Assembly (NCBI GenBank): GCA_021372245.1
Contig: JAJFUV010000025.1
Span: forward strand, 1 to 40,590
DNA: 40,590 bases
Source of the DNA: Terriglobales bacterium
GTDB lineage: Bacteria; Acidobacteriota; Terriglobia; Bryobacterales; Bryobacteraceae
Direction of reading: 5' to 3'
Translations under genes and position numbers: made by a program
Shown here: positions 26,311 to 35,444 of the stretch, one piece after another
How the letters are laid out: each line of letters opens with the position of its first letter
Numbering within the stretch: position 1 is the stretch's first letter
Notes under the pieces: model-generated
Seen by the model: the letters and a program-made list of their open reading frames with translations, nothing else
The model's database searches: none
Told to the model about the DNA's origin: nothing

Positions 26311-27408
26311 CTAGACTTGCCCCGCCATGCGCAGGATTTCCGGCACTACTTGGTCAAGAGGCAGCACGCGGTCCGCGAGACCGGCATTGACCACGGCCCC
26401 GGGCATGCCCCAAACCACGCTCGATGCTTCATCCTGTGCCACGACTCTCGCGCCATAGGCCTTGAGAATCTGTGTGCCGCGTAAACCGTCCTGCCCCATG
26501 CCGGTCAGGATCGTCGCGATGACGGCTCCGCCATAAATCTCGCCCACCGATGCAAACAGCGCGTCCACCGCAGGCCGGCAGGAGTTCAGAGGCGGCGATT
26601 TGTCCAGATGCACCGACACCCGGCCGTTATAGGAAGCGACCTTCATGTGAAAATCGCCAGGGGCAATAAGGATACTTCCCGGTGCCACCGGCCGCCCCTC
26701 CTCCGCTTCTTCGACCAGCAGTTGACAGGTAGTGCGAAGGCGCTCGGCCAGTAATCTGGTAAAGAGAGGCGGCATATGTTGCACTACCAGAATTGGCAGC
26801 GGGAATCCGGCCGGCAACTCGGGGAGAACTCTGCCCAGGGCCGTCGGCCCCCCGGTGGAGACGCCGATCACCACCACCCTTGGCAGAATCTTCACGACCT
26901 GCCGCATGGGCGCCACCGGCGTGACACGTGCCGGTTCCGGTGCCGCCGCCGCAGACCTTGGCGCAGACAGGTGGAAGAACTGCCGGATTTTCGGGACCAA
27001 TTCTTCCCGCAGGCGGACCATTGAGCGATCCAGGGACCCTTCGTTGGAGGCCTTGGTAACGTAATCGTCAGCCCCAAGACTGAGCGCCTCCAATGTAACC
27101 GCCGCCCCGCGGTCGGTAAGCGTGCTGAACATGATCACACGCAGTTGCGGGTACTCCCGCCGTATTCGCCTCAGCATCTCCAGGCCGTCCATCTCCGGCA
27201 TTTCGATGTCCAAGGTGACAACGTCGGGATTCAATTGCGGGATTCGTTGGAGTCCGATCACGCCGTTGGCCGCCGTCCCCACAACCTTGATATCGGGATC
27301 CTGTTCGAGGGCGTGCGTGACAAGGCGCCGGATGACTACCGAATCGTCCACCACCAGCACGCGGATCTGTTCTCCGGGTTGGAGCAATCTCTTGTTTACC
27401 GCTGGCAT
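26311..27408 (-). CDS. cheB: Chemotaxis methylesterase/deamidase with receiver domain
   Basis: A 365-aa CheB: receiver domain (about 15-135) with acidic Asp21/Asp22 and phospho-acceptor Asp67 in TLDIEMPEMDG, linker, and methylesterase domain from about 175. The catalytic triad is visible as Ser184 (GVSTGG), His211 (VQHMP) and Asp307 (TGMGQDG). It removes methyl groups from, or deamidates, the receptor when phosphorylated by CheA. GAGGAG in front of the ATG overlaps the cheY stop region, and the two genes are 11 bp apart, so translation is probably linked. Confidence 0.97.
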   Translation of the reverse strand: MPAVNKRLLQPGEQIRVLVVDDSVVIRRLVTHALEQDPDIKVVGTAANGVIGLQRIPQLNPDVVTLDIEMPEMDGLEMLRRIRREYPQLRVIMFSTLTDRGAAVTLEALSLGADDYVTKASNEGSLDRSMVRLREELVPKIRQFFHLSAPRSAAAAPEPARVTPVAPMRQVVKILPRVVVIGVSTGGPTALGRVLPELPAGFPLPILVVQHMPPLFTRLLAERLRTTCQLLVEEAEEGRPVAPGSILIAPGDFHMKVASYNGRVSVHLDKSPPLNSCRPAVDALFASVGEIYGGAVIATILTGMGQDGLRGTQILKAYGARVVAQDEASSVVWGMPGAVVNAGLADRVLPLDQVVPEILRMAGQV

Positions 27409-27419
27409 GCCGTGCTCCT

Positions 27420-27794
27420 CTAAGGACAGACTCCCGCGAGACGAAGTTTCTCCACCAGGATTTCCTTGGTGAAAGGCTTCATGACGTACTCGTTGGCGCC
27501 CGCCTCCAAAGCTGCCGACATCTGGGTCAACTCGGTTTCGGTGGTCACCATGACCACCACCAGCGAGGACAACTCCGGCATCTGGCGCAACCGCTTCAGC
27601 AACTCCAGCCCGTTCACCTCGGGCATATTCCAGTCCGCCAGAACCAACTTCACTACCGCCTTCTCGCCTTCCATCACCTCCAAGGCTTCCCTTCCGTTGG
27701 CAGCCTCGCTCACCTCGTAGCCCAGCTCGTTCAAGATCTTGGCGAGGATCATCCGGACGGCCCGCGAATCGTCCACAACCAGTGCTTTGGGCAT
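27420..27794 (-). CDS. cheY: CheY-like single-domain response regulator
   Basis: A 124-aa stand-alone receiver with every key residue: the acidic pair in LVVDDSRAVR, the acceptor Asp in VLADWNMPEVNG, Thr in VVMVTTE and Lys in VMKPFTKE. It is likely phosphorylated by the operon's CheA and dephosphorylated by CheX. The output is not known, since no flagellar motor genes are nearby; its sequence resembles CheY proteins of both motility and alternative chemosensory clusters. I set the start at the ATG at 27794, where AGGTGA lies upstream; the frame is open further but lacks homology. Confidence 0.94.
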   Translation of the reverse strand: MPKALVVDDSRAVRMILAKILNELGYEVSEAANGREALEVMEGEKAVVKLVLADWNMPEVNGLELLKRLRQMPELSSLVVVMVTTETELTQMSAALEAGANEYVMKPFTKEILVEKLRLAGVCP

Positions 27795-27879
27795 CAGTTC
27801 ACCTGCATTCCTTGGCCGTGCCGAAGGGCCCGGCGACGGGAGCGCCGCCGCCGGGCCCAAACACGGTCCATTGGTCGGG

Positions 27880-30546
27880 TTAGAACTTAAACTTCGCAAT
27901 CACCATCTGTAGCCGGGCCGCCATCTGGCTCAGCTCCTGAGACGCCTTTTGCGTCTCGTTGGCGCCTTGCGTGGTGTCCTTCGCCGCCACCGCGACGCCG
28001 CCGATGTTCTTGGCGATGTCGCCGACGCCCTTCGCAGCTTCGGTCACGCTGCGACCGATCTCGCTGGTGGTCACCGTCTGCTCTTCCACCGCCGATGCGA
28101 TGCTGTTCGAAATGTCGTTGATCTGGTTGATGATGGAGCCAATCTCCTCGATCGCCGTGACGGCTCCCTTGGTGTCGCCCTGAATCGCCTCGATCTTCCG
28201 GCCGATCTCCTCCGTGGCTTTGGCTGTCTGCTTGGCCAATTCCTTCACCTCGTTGGCCACCACCGCGAAGCCCTTGCCGGCTTCACCGGCCCGCGCGGCC
28301 TCGATAGTCGCATTGAGGGCCAGCAGGTTGGTCTGCTGCGCGATCGAGGTGATCACCTTGATGACGTTGCCGATCTCCTGGCTGGACTCGCCCAGCTTCC
28401 TCACCGTCTCATTGGTGGAATGCGCCACGCTGACCGCGTTCTTGGCCACTCGGGCTGACTCATTGGCGTGCTTGGCGATCTCGCGGATCGAAGCCTGCAT
28501 CTGCTCGGAAGCCGAGGCCACCGAAGAGACGTTCTTGGAAACCTGCTCGCTGGCCGCTGAAACCACGTTGGCCTGCGTGGCGGTCTCTTCGGCGTTCCCC
28601 GCCATCTGGTGGCTCACGGCCATCAGCTCTTCCGAAGAGGTGGCAACCGCGGTGGCACTCTGCGAAGCGGCCTTCAACGGTTCCGTTACCTCATCCAGAG
28701 TTTTGTTCAGGCCCTCGATAACCTTGCGGAATTCGCCGTGGTGCCGGCCGGCATCGGCGCGTTGACCTACCTGGCCGTCGGCGGCCGCGTTGGCCATCGA
28801 GACGGCATCGCCGACCAGCGCCTCAATGTTTTCCATCATCAGGACGACGGACGGTATCACTTCGTCGTGTTCGGAACGGCGTCCTATTCGTTTGAGCTCG
28901 GCAAGCCGGCCGAAATCTCCCGCGGCAACCAACTTGAGGTGCTCGACTACACTGGTCACCCTCTGTTGCGTCGCATTGACTGCGGCCGCCACCTCCGCGT
29001 AAATACCTGTGTAGTGCCCCTCGACGGCCTTCGTGTAATCGTTGACCGCCATCCTCTGCAGAACGGCGTTTGCCTCCACCAGACCGCTCAACCCATCGAT
29101 GCAGGCATTCAGGTTGTTGATGATGCCGCTGTAATCACCGTTGAAGGTCTCGGTGATCTTGGCTGGGATCTCGCCCTTGGCAATGAGCGCCATGCAGACG
29201 GCGGCTACGTGAATTGGACTAACGATGGCTTCCATCGTCTGGTTCAAACCTTCGACAACCTTGCGGAATTCGCCCTGGTGCCGGGTCGCGTCGGCGCGGG
29301 TGGACAGGCTACCTTCTACTGCCGCCTTGGCCATTGTGGCAGCGTCACCGACCAGCGTCTCGATGTTTTCCATCATGAGGACGACGGACGGTATCACTTC
29401 GTCGCGTTCGGAACGGCGTCCTATTCGTTTGAGCTCGGCAAGCTGGCTGAAGTCTCCTACGGCAACCCTCTTGAAGTTCTCGACTATGCTGATCACCCTC
29501 TGTCGCGTCGCATTGACTGCGGCCGCCAGTTCGGCGTAGACACCCGCGTAGTTCCCTTCGACGGCTTTGCTGTAATCGTTGAGTGCCATTCTCTGCAGAA
29601 CGGCATTCGCCTCCGCCAGACCGCTCAAACCATCAATGCAGGCATTCAGGTCACTAATGATGGCGTTGTAATCGCCGCTGAAGCTTTGAGTGATCTTGGG
29701 CGGAATCTCGCCCTTCGCTATGCGAGCCATGCACCCGGCGGCTATCCGCGTGGGGCCGATCACGGCTTCCATCGTCTGGTTCAAACCCTCGACGACCTTG
29801 CGGAATTCGCCCTGGTGCTTCGTAATGTCAGCGCGGGTGTCCAGCATTCCTTCCACTGCCGCTTTTGCCAACAATCCCGCGTCGCTGACCACGGCTTTCA
29901 GGCTTTCCATCAGTTGGATGACCGTCGGCACGACACTGTCGCGCTCGGACCTGCGTCCCAGTTGCTTGTACTCGGGCAACTCGGCCAGGTCTCCTTTGGC
30001 CACGTTCTGCAAGGTGGACATGACGTGCCCCACCCTTTGCTGCGTGGTATTGACCGCGACCGCTACCTCGGCGTAGATACCTGTGTAGCGCCCCCCGACG
30101 GCCTTCGTATAATCGTTGACGGCCATCCTCTGCAGAACCGCATTCGCCTCTACCAGGCCGCCCAGCCCGTCAATGCAAGCATTCAGGTCGTTCACGACGG
30201 TGTTGAAATCACCGTTGAAACTGCCGGTAATCTTGGATGGAATCTCGCCCTTCGCCATGCGAGCCGTGCATTCGGCGGCCACCTTCAGCGGCCCGACCAC
30301 GGAATCCAGCATCCCGTTCAGCGTATCCACGATCCGGCGTTCGCCACCCTCGAATGCGTCGGTGTGTACTCGCTCCGCGAGGCGCCCTTGTTCGAAAGCG
30401 GACGCTACCCTCAGGATCTCCGCCTCCAGGCGGTCCTTCGGTTGCACGCCCACGGCATCAGAAGTGGGATGACCTGAAACGGCGATGCCCGTGGATCGCT
30501 TTCGACCGGTGTCAACGCGCCGGCCATTGTTCGCTTGCTTTGCCAT
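27880..30546 (-). CDS. Soluble methyl-accepting chemotaxis protein with tandem poly-HAMP array
   Basis: An 888-aa receptor without any transmembrane segment or recognisable ligand domain. After a 60-residue basic, low-complexity N-terminus come about 13 successive HAMP-like modules of roughly 45 residues: one lead module, then three 179-residue units, each with four (cores such as KGEIPxKI...[12 protein letters not shown]...GIYAEV, GDxxxLxELK...SERDEVIP, EGxLxTRAD...HQGEFRKV). The last 250 residues form a standard signalling hairpin with tip [33 protein letters not shown]; no CheR-docking pentapeptide follows at the C-terminus. AAGGAG 8 bp before the ATG at 30546 sets the start. It lies between cheW and cheY. 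It probably senses an internal cue, or a partner protein, through HAMP conformations; that is inference. Confidence 0.92.
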   Translation of the reverse strand: MAKQANNGRRVDTGRKRSTGIAVSGHPTSDAVGVQPKDRLEAEILRVASAFEQGRLAERVHTDAFEGGERRIVDTLNGMLDSVVGPLKVAAECTARMAKGEIPSKITGSFNGDFNTVVNDLNACIDGLGGLVEANAVLQRMAVNDYTKAVGGRYTGIYAEVAVAVNTTQQRVGHVMSTLQNVAKGDLAELPEYKQLGRRSERDSVVPTVIQLMESLKAVVSDAGLLAKAAVEGMLDTRADITKHQGEFRKVVEGLNQTMEAVIGPTRIAAGCMARIAKGEIPPKITQSFSGDYNAIISDLNACIDGLSGLAEANAVLQRMALNDYSKAVEGNYAGVYAELAAAVNATRQRVISIVENFKRVAVGDFSQLAELKRIGRRSERDEVIPSVVLMMENIETLVGDAATMAKAAVEGSLSTRADATRHQGEFRKVVEGLNQTMEAIVSPIHVAAVCMALIAKGEIPAKITETFNGDYSGIINNLNACIDGLSGLVEANAVLQRMAVNDYTKAVEGHYTGIYAEVAAAVNATQQRVTSVVEHLKLVAAGDFGRLAELKRIGRRSEHDEVIPSVVLMMENIEALVGDAVSMANAAADGQVGQRADAGRHHGEFRKVIEGLNKTLDEVTEPLKAASQSATAVATSSEELMAVSHQMAGNAEETATQANVVSAASEQVSKNVSSVASASEQMQASIREIAKHANESARVAKNAVSVAHSTNETVRKLGESSQEIGNVIKVITSIAQQTNLLALNATIEAARAGEAGKGFAVVANEVKELAKQTAKATEEIGRKIEAIQGDTKGAVTAIEEIGSIINQINDISNSIASAVEEQTVTTSEIGRSVTEAAKGVGDIAKNIGGVAVAAKDTTQGANETQKASQELSQMAARLQMVIAKFKF
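28654..30264. repeat. Three 537-bp in-frame tandem repeats inside the receptor gene
   Basis: The same coding block recurs with a period of exactly 537 bp: the codons for GEI fall at the same phase near 30241, 29704 and 29167. Units are about 29728-30264, 29191-29727 and 28654-29190 (boundaries arbitrary). Long stretches are nearly identical between units 2 and 3, such as the segment encoding [10 protein letters not shown]. The array could expand or contract by recombination without breaking the frame. Confidence 0.88.
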
Positions 30547-30649
30547 TCTCAATTCTCCTTGTAGTCCGATTGTTTTACTCAGGCCGTCAACGGCACCGAG
30601 TTTTGGTTCCGTTTTTCTCCGTCGTCTGGCCGTCATGCGAAGGACAAGA

Positions 30650-31204
30650 TCAAGACTGCCTTGCATCGAGCGCATCGACGCTTGCCGGGATGCTCTGCCT
30701 TGTCATACCTGATACTGTGCCGGCGCTGAGTTGCCCTCCGATAGTGAGATCCACCGTGCGATCCGTATCGAGAACCAGCAGCAGCCGGTCTTTTAGTTTG
30801 TAAATACCGCGAATCAGCTCACGCGCCGCGGGAAGGAGATTCTCCGGTGGCCGCTCGTAGGTCACCGGGTCCGCGTCCATGACGTCTCCGATCTCGTCGA
30901 CCAACAGGCTGATGGCGCCGTCCTCGGTCCGGACCACCATGTTCATGGGGGTCTGCTCTCCGGCGCGCGGCGGCAATCCCAGCCGCCTCCGCATGTCGAT
31001 GGCGGGCACGATCTGGCCGCGGAGGTTGATCAGGCCTTCGATCACTTCCGGGGCCTGGGGCACGCGGGTCATATGCTGGAAACACAACACCTCCTGGACC
31101 CGGAGCACATCCACGCCGAAAAAGAGGTCCCCCACGAAAAACGTGGAGAACTGCCCGCCAGCCAGTGCGGACTCTGATTTTGAAGCCGCTATGTCGGTTG
31201 CCAT
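30650..31204 (-). CDS. cheW: CheW coupling protein
   Basis: About 184 aa; links the receptor to CheA. The CheW fold is seen from [21 protein letters not shown] through [20 protein letters not shown] (with the diagnostic NLRG) to [12 protein letters not shown] and [16 protein letters not shown]. The start is ATG 31204 or the GTG directly before it; GAGGAG within the cheA stop region serves as ribosome site, so translation follows on from cheA. About 35 residues after the last conserved strand (ending DALDARQS) are extra and without recognisable features. A 103-bp gap separates it from the receptor gene. Confidence 0.95.
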   Translation of the reverse strand: MATDIAASKSESALAGGQFSTFFVGDLFFGVDVLRVQEVLCFQHMTRVPQAPEVIEGLINLRGQIVPAIDMRRRLGLPPRAGEQTPMNMVVRTEDGAISLLVDEIGDVMDADPVTYERPPENLLPAARELIRGIYKLKDRLLLVLDTDRTVDLTIGGQLSAGTVSGMTRQSIPASVDALDARQS

Positions 31205-31207
31205 CAC

Positions 31208-33811
31208 CTATCTCTCCTCTCCCACCAGAACGGGCTCCGTCTCGCATCCGGCAAGGTGCGTGGCCAGGCGCGCCACCGATTTGAGCATCGCCTCCTGGTC
31301 GAACTTCACCTGGCACTCCTCGAAATCCGTCCGCTGGCCGGCTTGTGAGCGCATCTGTTCCGCCGAGTCCACCAATACCAGCAAGGGGATGCCCTCCCAC
31401 TCCGGCCGGCCGCGCAGAGCCGAAAGCAACCCGGCACTGCCACCGGGCGGAAGATTCATCGCCGCCACGGCGATGTCCACCGGTTGTTGCTCCAGGGTTC
31501 GGACCGCCTCTTCCAGGTTTCCGGCCTCGACCACCCGGTAGCCTGCCATGTCCAGGCCGCTGCGAATCAGGCCGCGCGAAAACGTGGAAGCTTCCGCCAG
31601 GAGCACCCGCCTGCTGTTTGCGGACTTGACAGTGGCTTGAAACCAATCCGCCGCAGCCACGCGGAGGACATAGTTCAGGTCCAGGAAATCCGCCACGTGC
31701 TTGCCCACCACGGCGGAGCCGAGCAGGCCCTTCCGGTTGGTCTTCTGTTGCACGGTGACCGCCTCTTCCGCGACATCCTGGATCTGGTCGATCATCAGGC
31801 CCACGCTACGGTCGCCGTCGTTGAACACGATGACCTGCACCAGATCGGCCGCCTCGGCCTGCGGCGAACCGGGTTCCAGCACCTCCTGGAGAGGCACCAG
31901 CAGGAGAATCTGGTCCCGGTACTGCACCACCTGTCGTCCGCCGGCTCTCTCGATGGAGGAGCGGGGAAACTCCTCGATCCTGGCAACCATCGAGAGTGGA
32001 ACGGCCAGCCGCTTGAAGGAGCCCGCCCCGAACAGGAGCAAGCGCTGTTTATCGTCTCCCGCCTGCGCCTTCTGCTGTACTGCCGCGCGCACCTGTTCGC
32101 GAGATTCCATCAGCACACCCGATTGCTGGCCGATGCCCAGCACGTCCAGGATGAGGGCCACCCGGCCATCGCCCATGATCGTCGCGCCGGCATACACGGA
32201 GAGTCCCTTCAACTGCTCACCCAAGGGCTTGACCACGATTTCCTGGGTATCGTTGATGCCGTCCACTACCAGTCCGAACTGCCGGTCTTCGGCCTGGAGA
32301 ACTACCATGTTGACCGCATCGCTCTGGCCGTCCTGCTTGAGCCCCAGCACCCGGCTGAGATAGGCGATGGGCAGAAGACTCCCGCGCCGCCGGTACACAG
32401 GCGTGCCATGGACATGCTCGATGTGCTTTTCTTTGGAGTCTCCCTCCAGGCGGATGAGTTCGATCAAGCTCACCTGGGGGATGACGAACCGCTCCCCGCC
32501 GATTGTCACTACAAGTCCTGGAATGATGGCCAGGGTGAGGGGGATCTTGAGCTTGATCGTGGTGCCTTCGCCGAGCCGGCTGACAATATCGACGACTCCG
32601 CCGATCTTCTCGATGTGGGACTTCACCACATCCATGCCGACCCCGCGTCCGGACACGTTGGTGATAGCTTTCGCCATCGAGAATCCGGGCACGAAGATCA
32701 GGTTCAGTACCTCCCGCTCACTCAATTTCTCGACTTGCTCGGGCCGCAGAAGCCCCTTCTCGACGGCTTTCTGCTTGATGCGGGCGACATCAATCCCCGC
32801 CCCGTCGTCCCTGATTTCGATGTTGACTTGCCCGCCCTCGTGATAGGCGTGCAGAGTCAGTGTCCCCTCGGGTGGTTTGCCCAGCCGCGCGCGAACGTCC
32901 GGAGGTTCGATGCCGTGGTCGCACGAGTTCCGCACCATGTGCAACAGCGGATCCTTGATGGCCTCGATGATGGTGCGGTCAAGTTCCGTCTCGGCGCCTT
33001 CCATCTCCAGCTTTATTTGCTTGCCGAGCGCCACCGACACATCGCGCACTACCCGTGGAAACTTGTTCCAGACCACGCCGATGGGCTGCATGCGCGTCTT
33101 CATGACGCCTCCCTGCAACTCGGTGGTGATCAGGTTCAAACGCTGCGAGGTCGCGTTGAGAGAGGTATCCTCCCGCTCGGTGTTGAACTGGAGGATCTGG
33201 TTGCGGATGAGGACCAGTTCCCCAACCAGGTCCATGAGCTGGTCCAACAGCCCCACACCGACCCGGACGCTGGAGTCCGCCACCGCTGAGGTCTTCGCGG
33301 AATCCTCTTCCGGCTTTGCGTCCTCGGAGTGTTCAGCGGCGCCACTCTCATGTGCTTCTTCGTGGACGGCGACGGGCGCGGGACCGGCTGTCTTTTGTGC
33401 GGCCTGCGGAACGGCAGCAGCCTTGTTTTGCGCAGCCGCCCTAAGCCGTTCGACCAGTTCTTCAAACCGGTCGGGGCCTTCTTCGCCGGTCGCTTCGATC
33501 GCGGCGAGCACCTTTCGCGTGGCGTCCACCGTCGTCAGAACCAGGGACACCAACTCCGGCGTGAGCTCTCGTTGCCCATCCCGCAGTTGGCTCAACAGGT
33601 TCTCGGCCTGGTGGGAAATTCCTTCAAGAGTCGAGAATCCCAGGAAGCCACACGTGCCCTTGATGGTGTGCATCGTGCGAAAGATGCTGGCAAGCAACTC
33701 CGCATCCTTAGGCCGCTTCTCGAGTTCGACAAGCTCCTGATCCAGACGCGAGAGATTGTCGTAACTCTCGACGAGGAATTCCCGGATCACATCCTGATCT
33801 TGATCCTGCAT
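31208..33811 (-). CDS. cheA: CheA histidine kinase with two CheW-like domains and a degenerate receiver
   Basis: An 867-aa hub of the operon. The Hpt domain carries His48 in MHTIKG; after an Ala/Glu-rich linker (no clear P2 domain) come the dimerisation helices (GLLDQLMDLVGELVLIRNQI), the ATPase domain (LLHMVRNSCDHGIE, IRDDGAGID, GRGVGMDVV) and a CheW-like regulatory domain. A second CheW-like segment follows (QRLLLFGAGSFKRLAVPLSM...). From about residue 734 there is a receiver-like domain whose acceptor position is Ala784 (IAVAAMNLP) and whose acidic pair is Glu740/Ala741, while Lys836 remains; it should not be phosphorylated. I chose ATG 33811, which has GGAG upstream; a TTG at 33826 is less likely. 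First gene of the che operon. Confidence 0.96.
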   Translation of the reverse strand: MQDQDQDVIREFLVESYDNLSRLDQELVELEKRPKDAELLASIFRTMHTIKGTCGFLGFSTLEGISHQAENLLSQLRDGQRELTPELVSLVLTTVDATRKVLAAIEATGEEGPDRFEELVERLRAAAQNKAAAVPQAAQKTAGPAPVAVHEEAHESGAAEHSEDAKPEEDSAKTSAVADSSVRVGVGLLDQLMDLVGELVLIRNQILQFNTEREDTSLNATSQRLNLITTELQGGVMKTRMQPIGVVWNKFPRVVRDVSVALGKQIKLEMEGAETELDRTIIEAIKDPLLHMVRNSCDHGIEPPDVRARLGKPPEGTLTLHAYHEGGQVNIEIRDDGAGIDVARIKQKAVEKGLLRPEQVEKLSEREVLNLIFVPGFSMAKAITNVSGRGVGMDVVKSHIEKIGGVVDIVSRLGEGTTIKLKIPLTLAIIPGLVVTIGGERFVIPQVSLIELIRLEGDSKEKHIEHVHGTPVYRRRGSLLPIAYLSRVLGLKQDGQSDAVNMVVLQAEDRQFGLVVDGINDTQEIVVKPLGEQLKGLSVYAGATIMGDGRVALILDVLGIGQQSGVLMESREQVRAAVQQKAQAGDDKQRLLLFGAGSFKRLAVPLSMVARIEEFPRSSIERAGGRQVVQYRDQILLLVPLQEVLEPGSPQAEAADLVQVIVFNDGDRSVGLMIDQIQDVAEEAVTVQQKTNRKGLLGSAVVGKHVADFLDLNYVLRVAAADWFQATVKSANSRRVLLAEASTFSRGLIRSGLDMAGYRVVEAGNLEEAVRTLEQQPVDIAVAAMNLPPGGSAGLLSALRGRPEWEGIPLLVLVDSAEQMRSQAGQRTDFEECQVKFDQEAMLKSVARLATHLAGCETEPVLVGEER

Positions 33812-34016
33812 GTGCGTCTTCTCCAAAGGGCGGAAACAATCCCGTGCAGATTCGTTCGTGTGTTCAAGCCGCCCGGTCTCTCACGCCTGTGCGCGGCGTT
33901 CTCGACGGCGGCGTGGCTGCGTGCAGCGACGCTCCAGGGTTCTTATCGACTAGGGAGCGAAATCCTTACATATCTCTCTGTCTGGAGCAGGAATACGCGT
34001 GGAGCAGGGAACAAGC

Positions 34017-35444
34017 TCAGCGAGCTTTGTTTCGGGGACGGGCGGGCTCCGGGGATGCGGCAGGCGGCGCTTGCCCTGTAAGAGTTCGGATCTTTGCGCC
34101 GAACTGGCGGGCCTTAGCCGTGACAAGCGCTGTGTCGAATGTCAGCACGCGCCTGTCGCGCACGATGAGTTTGCCGTTCACCATGACGTCCGAAACGTCG
34201 CTGGCTTTCAGTGCATAAACTAACTGCGAATACACGTTGTAAAGCGGCACGGCGTGCGGCGCATCCAACCGTACAGCGATCATGTCGGCCCGCTTGCCCG
34301 GCTCGAGCGAGCCGAGTTCCTTTTCCATGCCGAGTGCGCGGGCGCCCGCGATGGTTGCCATCTCGAAGACTGTTTTGGCGGGCAGCACGGTGGGATCGCC
34401 GGTGGACACCTTCTGCAGTTTGGCGGCGAGGTCCATTTCCTCGAACAGGTTGAAGTCGTTGTTCGATCCGGCCGGCCCGTCGGTGCCCAATCCCACAGCG
34501 ACGCCGGCTCTGAGCATGGCCGCGACAGGCGCCACGCCGCTGGCGAGTTTGGTGTTGCTCGATGGACAGTGCGCCACGCCGACGTTCCATTTCCGGAGGA
34601 TGGCGTGATCTGCCGCATCGGTCCAAACCGCGTGCGCCACCAGTGTGCGGCCGTTGAACACACCGAGCGAATCGAGCAGCGCGACCGGGCTCATGCCGCG
34701 CTTGGTACGCATCTGGTCCACTTCCTGGCGCGTCTCCGAAAGGTGCGTGAGGAGCGGCACGCCGTACCGGTTCGCCAGTTCGCGGCAGGCCTTCAGCGTC
34801 TCGCCGGAATTCGTATAGGAGGCATGCGGAGCCACCGCCGGGACAATCAACTCGTCGTTGCGGAAGCGGCGGATAAAGCGCTCGGTAAACTGGAGGGATT
34901 CCGCAGGGCTCTTGGCGTCGGCCACGGGAAACCCGATGATGGTTTCGCCCAGCACGCCGCGCAGGCCGATCTCCCTGGTGGCCTCGGCGACGGTGTCCTC
35001 GAAGTAGTACATGTCGGCGTAAGTCGTTACACCCGAGAGCGCCATCTCGATCGCGGCCAACCGCGTTCCCCAACGCACGAACTCCGGCGAGACGGCTTTG
35101 GCTTCGACCGGGAAGATGAACTTCTCCAGCCAGTCCTGGAGGCGCATGTCGTCGGCGATCCCTCGCATAAGCGACATGGCCGCGTGGGCGTGCGCGTTGA
35201 CGAGACCGGGAGCGATCAGGCAGTCCGCGCAGTCGATGCGCCGAGCCGGCTGGTACTTTCTGTCTATTTCTCCGCGGGTACCGACGGCGAGAATACGGCC
35301 TCCCCGCACAGCCACGGCGCCGCGCTCGATGAGGCGGCGCGATGCGTCCATGGTGACGACGTAGCGCGCGCTCCAGATGGCGTCGACGGGCGCTGAGAAA
35401 GCCGCTACCGCGGCCAACGCAAGACTAACGAATAAACGAAGCAT
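34017..35444 (-). CDS. Exported amidohydrolase, MTA/SAH-deaminase type
   Basis: A 475-aa metal-dependent hydrolase. Landmarks are His85/His87 in NAHAHAAM, THLSETRQE, VAHAVW, and LGTDGPAGSNNDFN, the metal and substrate ligands of the 5-methylthioadenosine / S-adenosylhomocysteine deaminase (MtaD-like) and related purine deaminase group. Unusually the first 22 residues (MLRLFVSLALAAVAAFSAPVDA) look like a Sec signal peptide, so the enzyme may act in the periplasm, unlike its cytoplasmic operon partners. The gene is the last of five and overlaps cdd by 20 bp. The C-terminal 25 residues are Pro/Ala/Arg-rich. Deamination of a nucleoside, or of a related purine or pyrimidine, is likely; the exact substrate is open. 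Confidence 0.85.
   Translation of the reverse strand: MLRLFVSLALAAVAAFSAPVDAIWSARYVVTMDASRRLIERGAVAVRGGRILAVGTRGEIDRKYQPARRIDCADCLIAPGLVNAHAHAAMSLMRGIADDMRLQDWLEKFIFPVEAKAVSPEFVRWGTRLAAIEMALSGVTTYADMYYFEDTVAEATREIGLRGVLGETIIGFPVADAKSPAESLQFTERFIRRFRNDELIVPAVAPHASYTNSGETLKACRELANRYGVPLLTHLSETRQEVDQMRTKRGMSPVALLDSLGVFNGRTLVAHAVWTDAADHAILRKWNVGVAHCPSSNTKLASGVAPVAAMLRAGVAVGLGTDGPAGSNNDFNLFEEMDLAAKLQKVSTGDPTVLPAKTVFEMATIAGARALGMEKELGSLEPGKRADMIAVRLDAPHAVPLYNVYSQLVYALKASDVSDVMVNGKLIVRDRRVLTFDTALVTAKARQFGAKIRTLTGQAPPAASPEPARPRNKAR

Noticed and set aside
27795..27899. Upstream extension of cheY
   Set aside because: The frame stays open but the added residues are Pro/Gly-rich without similarity to receivers, and a good ribosome site precedes the ATG at 27794.
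28654..30264. Regularly spaced repeats that might suggest a CRISPR array or satellite DNA
   Set aside because: The period is 537 bp, the reading frame is kept throughout, and the repeats encode HAMP-like modules; there are no short repeats with unique spacers.
28609..30477. A 622-codon open frame on the plus strand, antisense to the receptor gene
   Set aside because: It mirrors the 537-bp repeats of the real gene, has no ribosome site or recognisable motif, and such long antisense frames are common in GC-rich coding DNA. The same applies to the long plus-strand frame at 31484-33289 across cheA.
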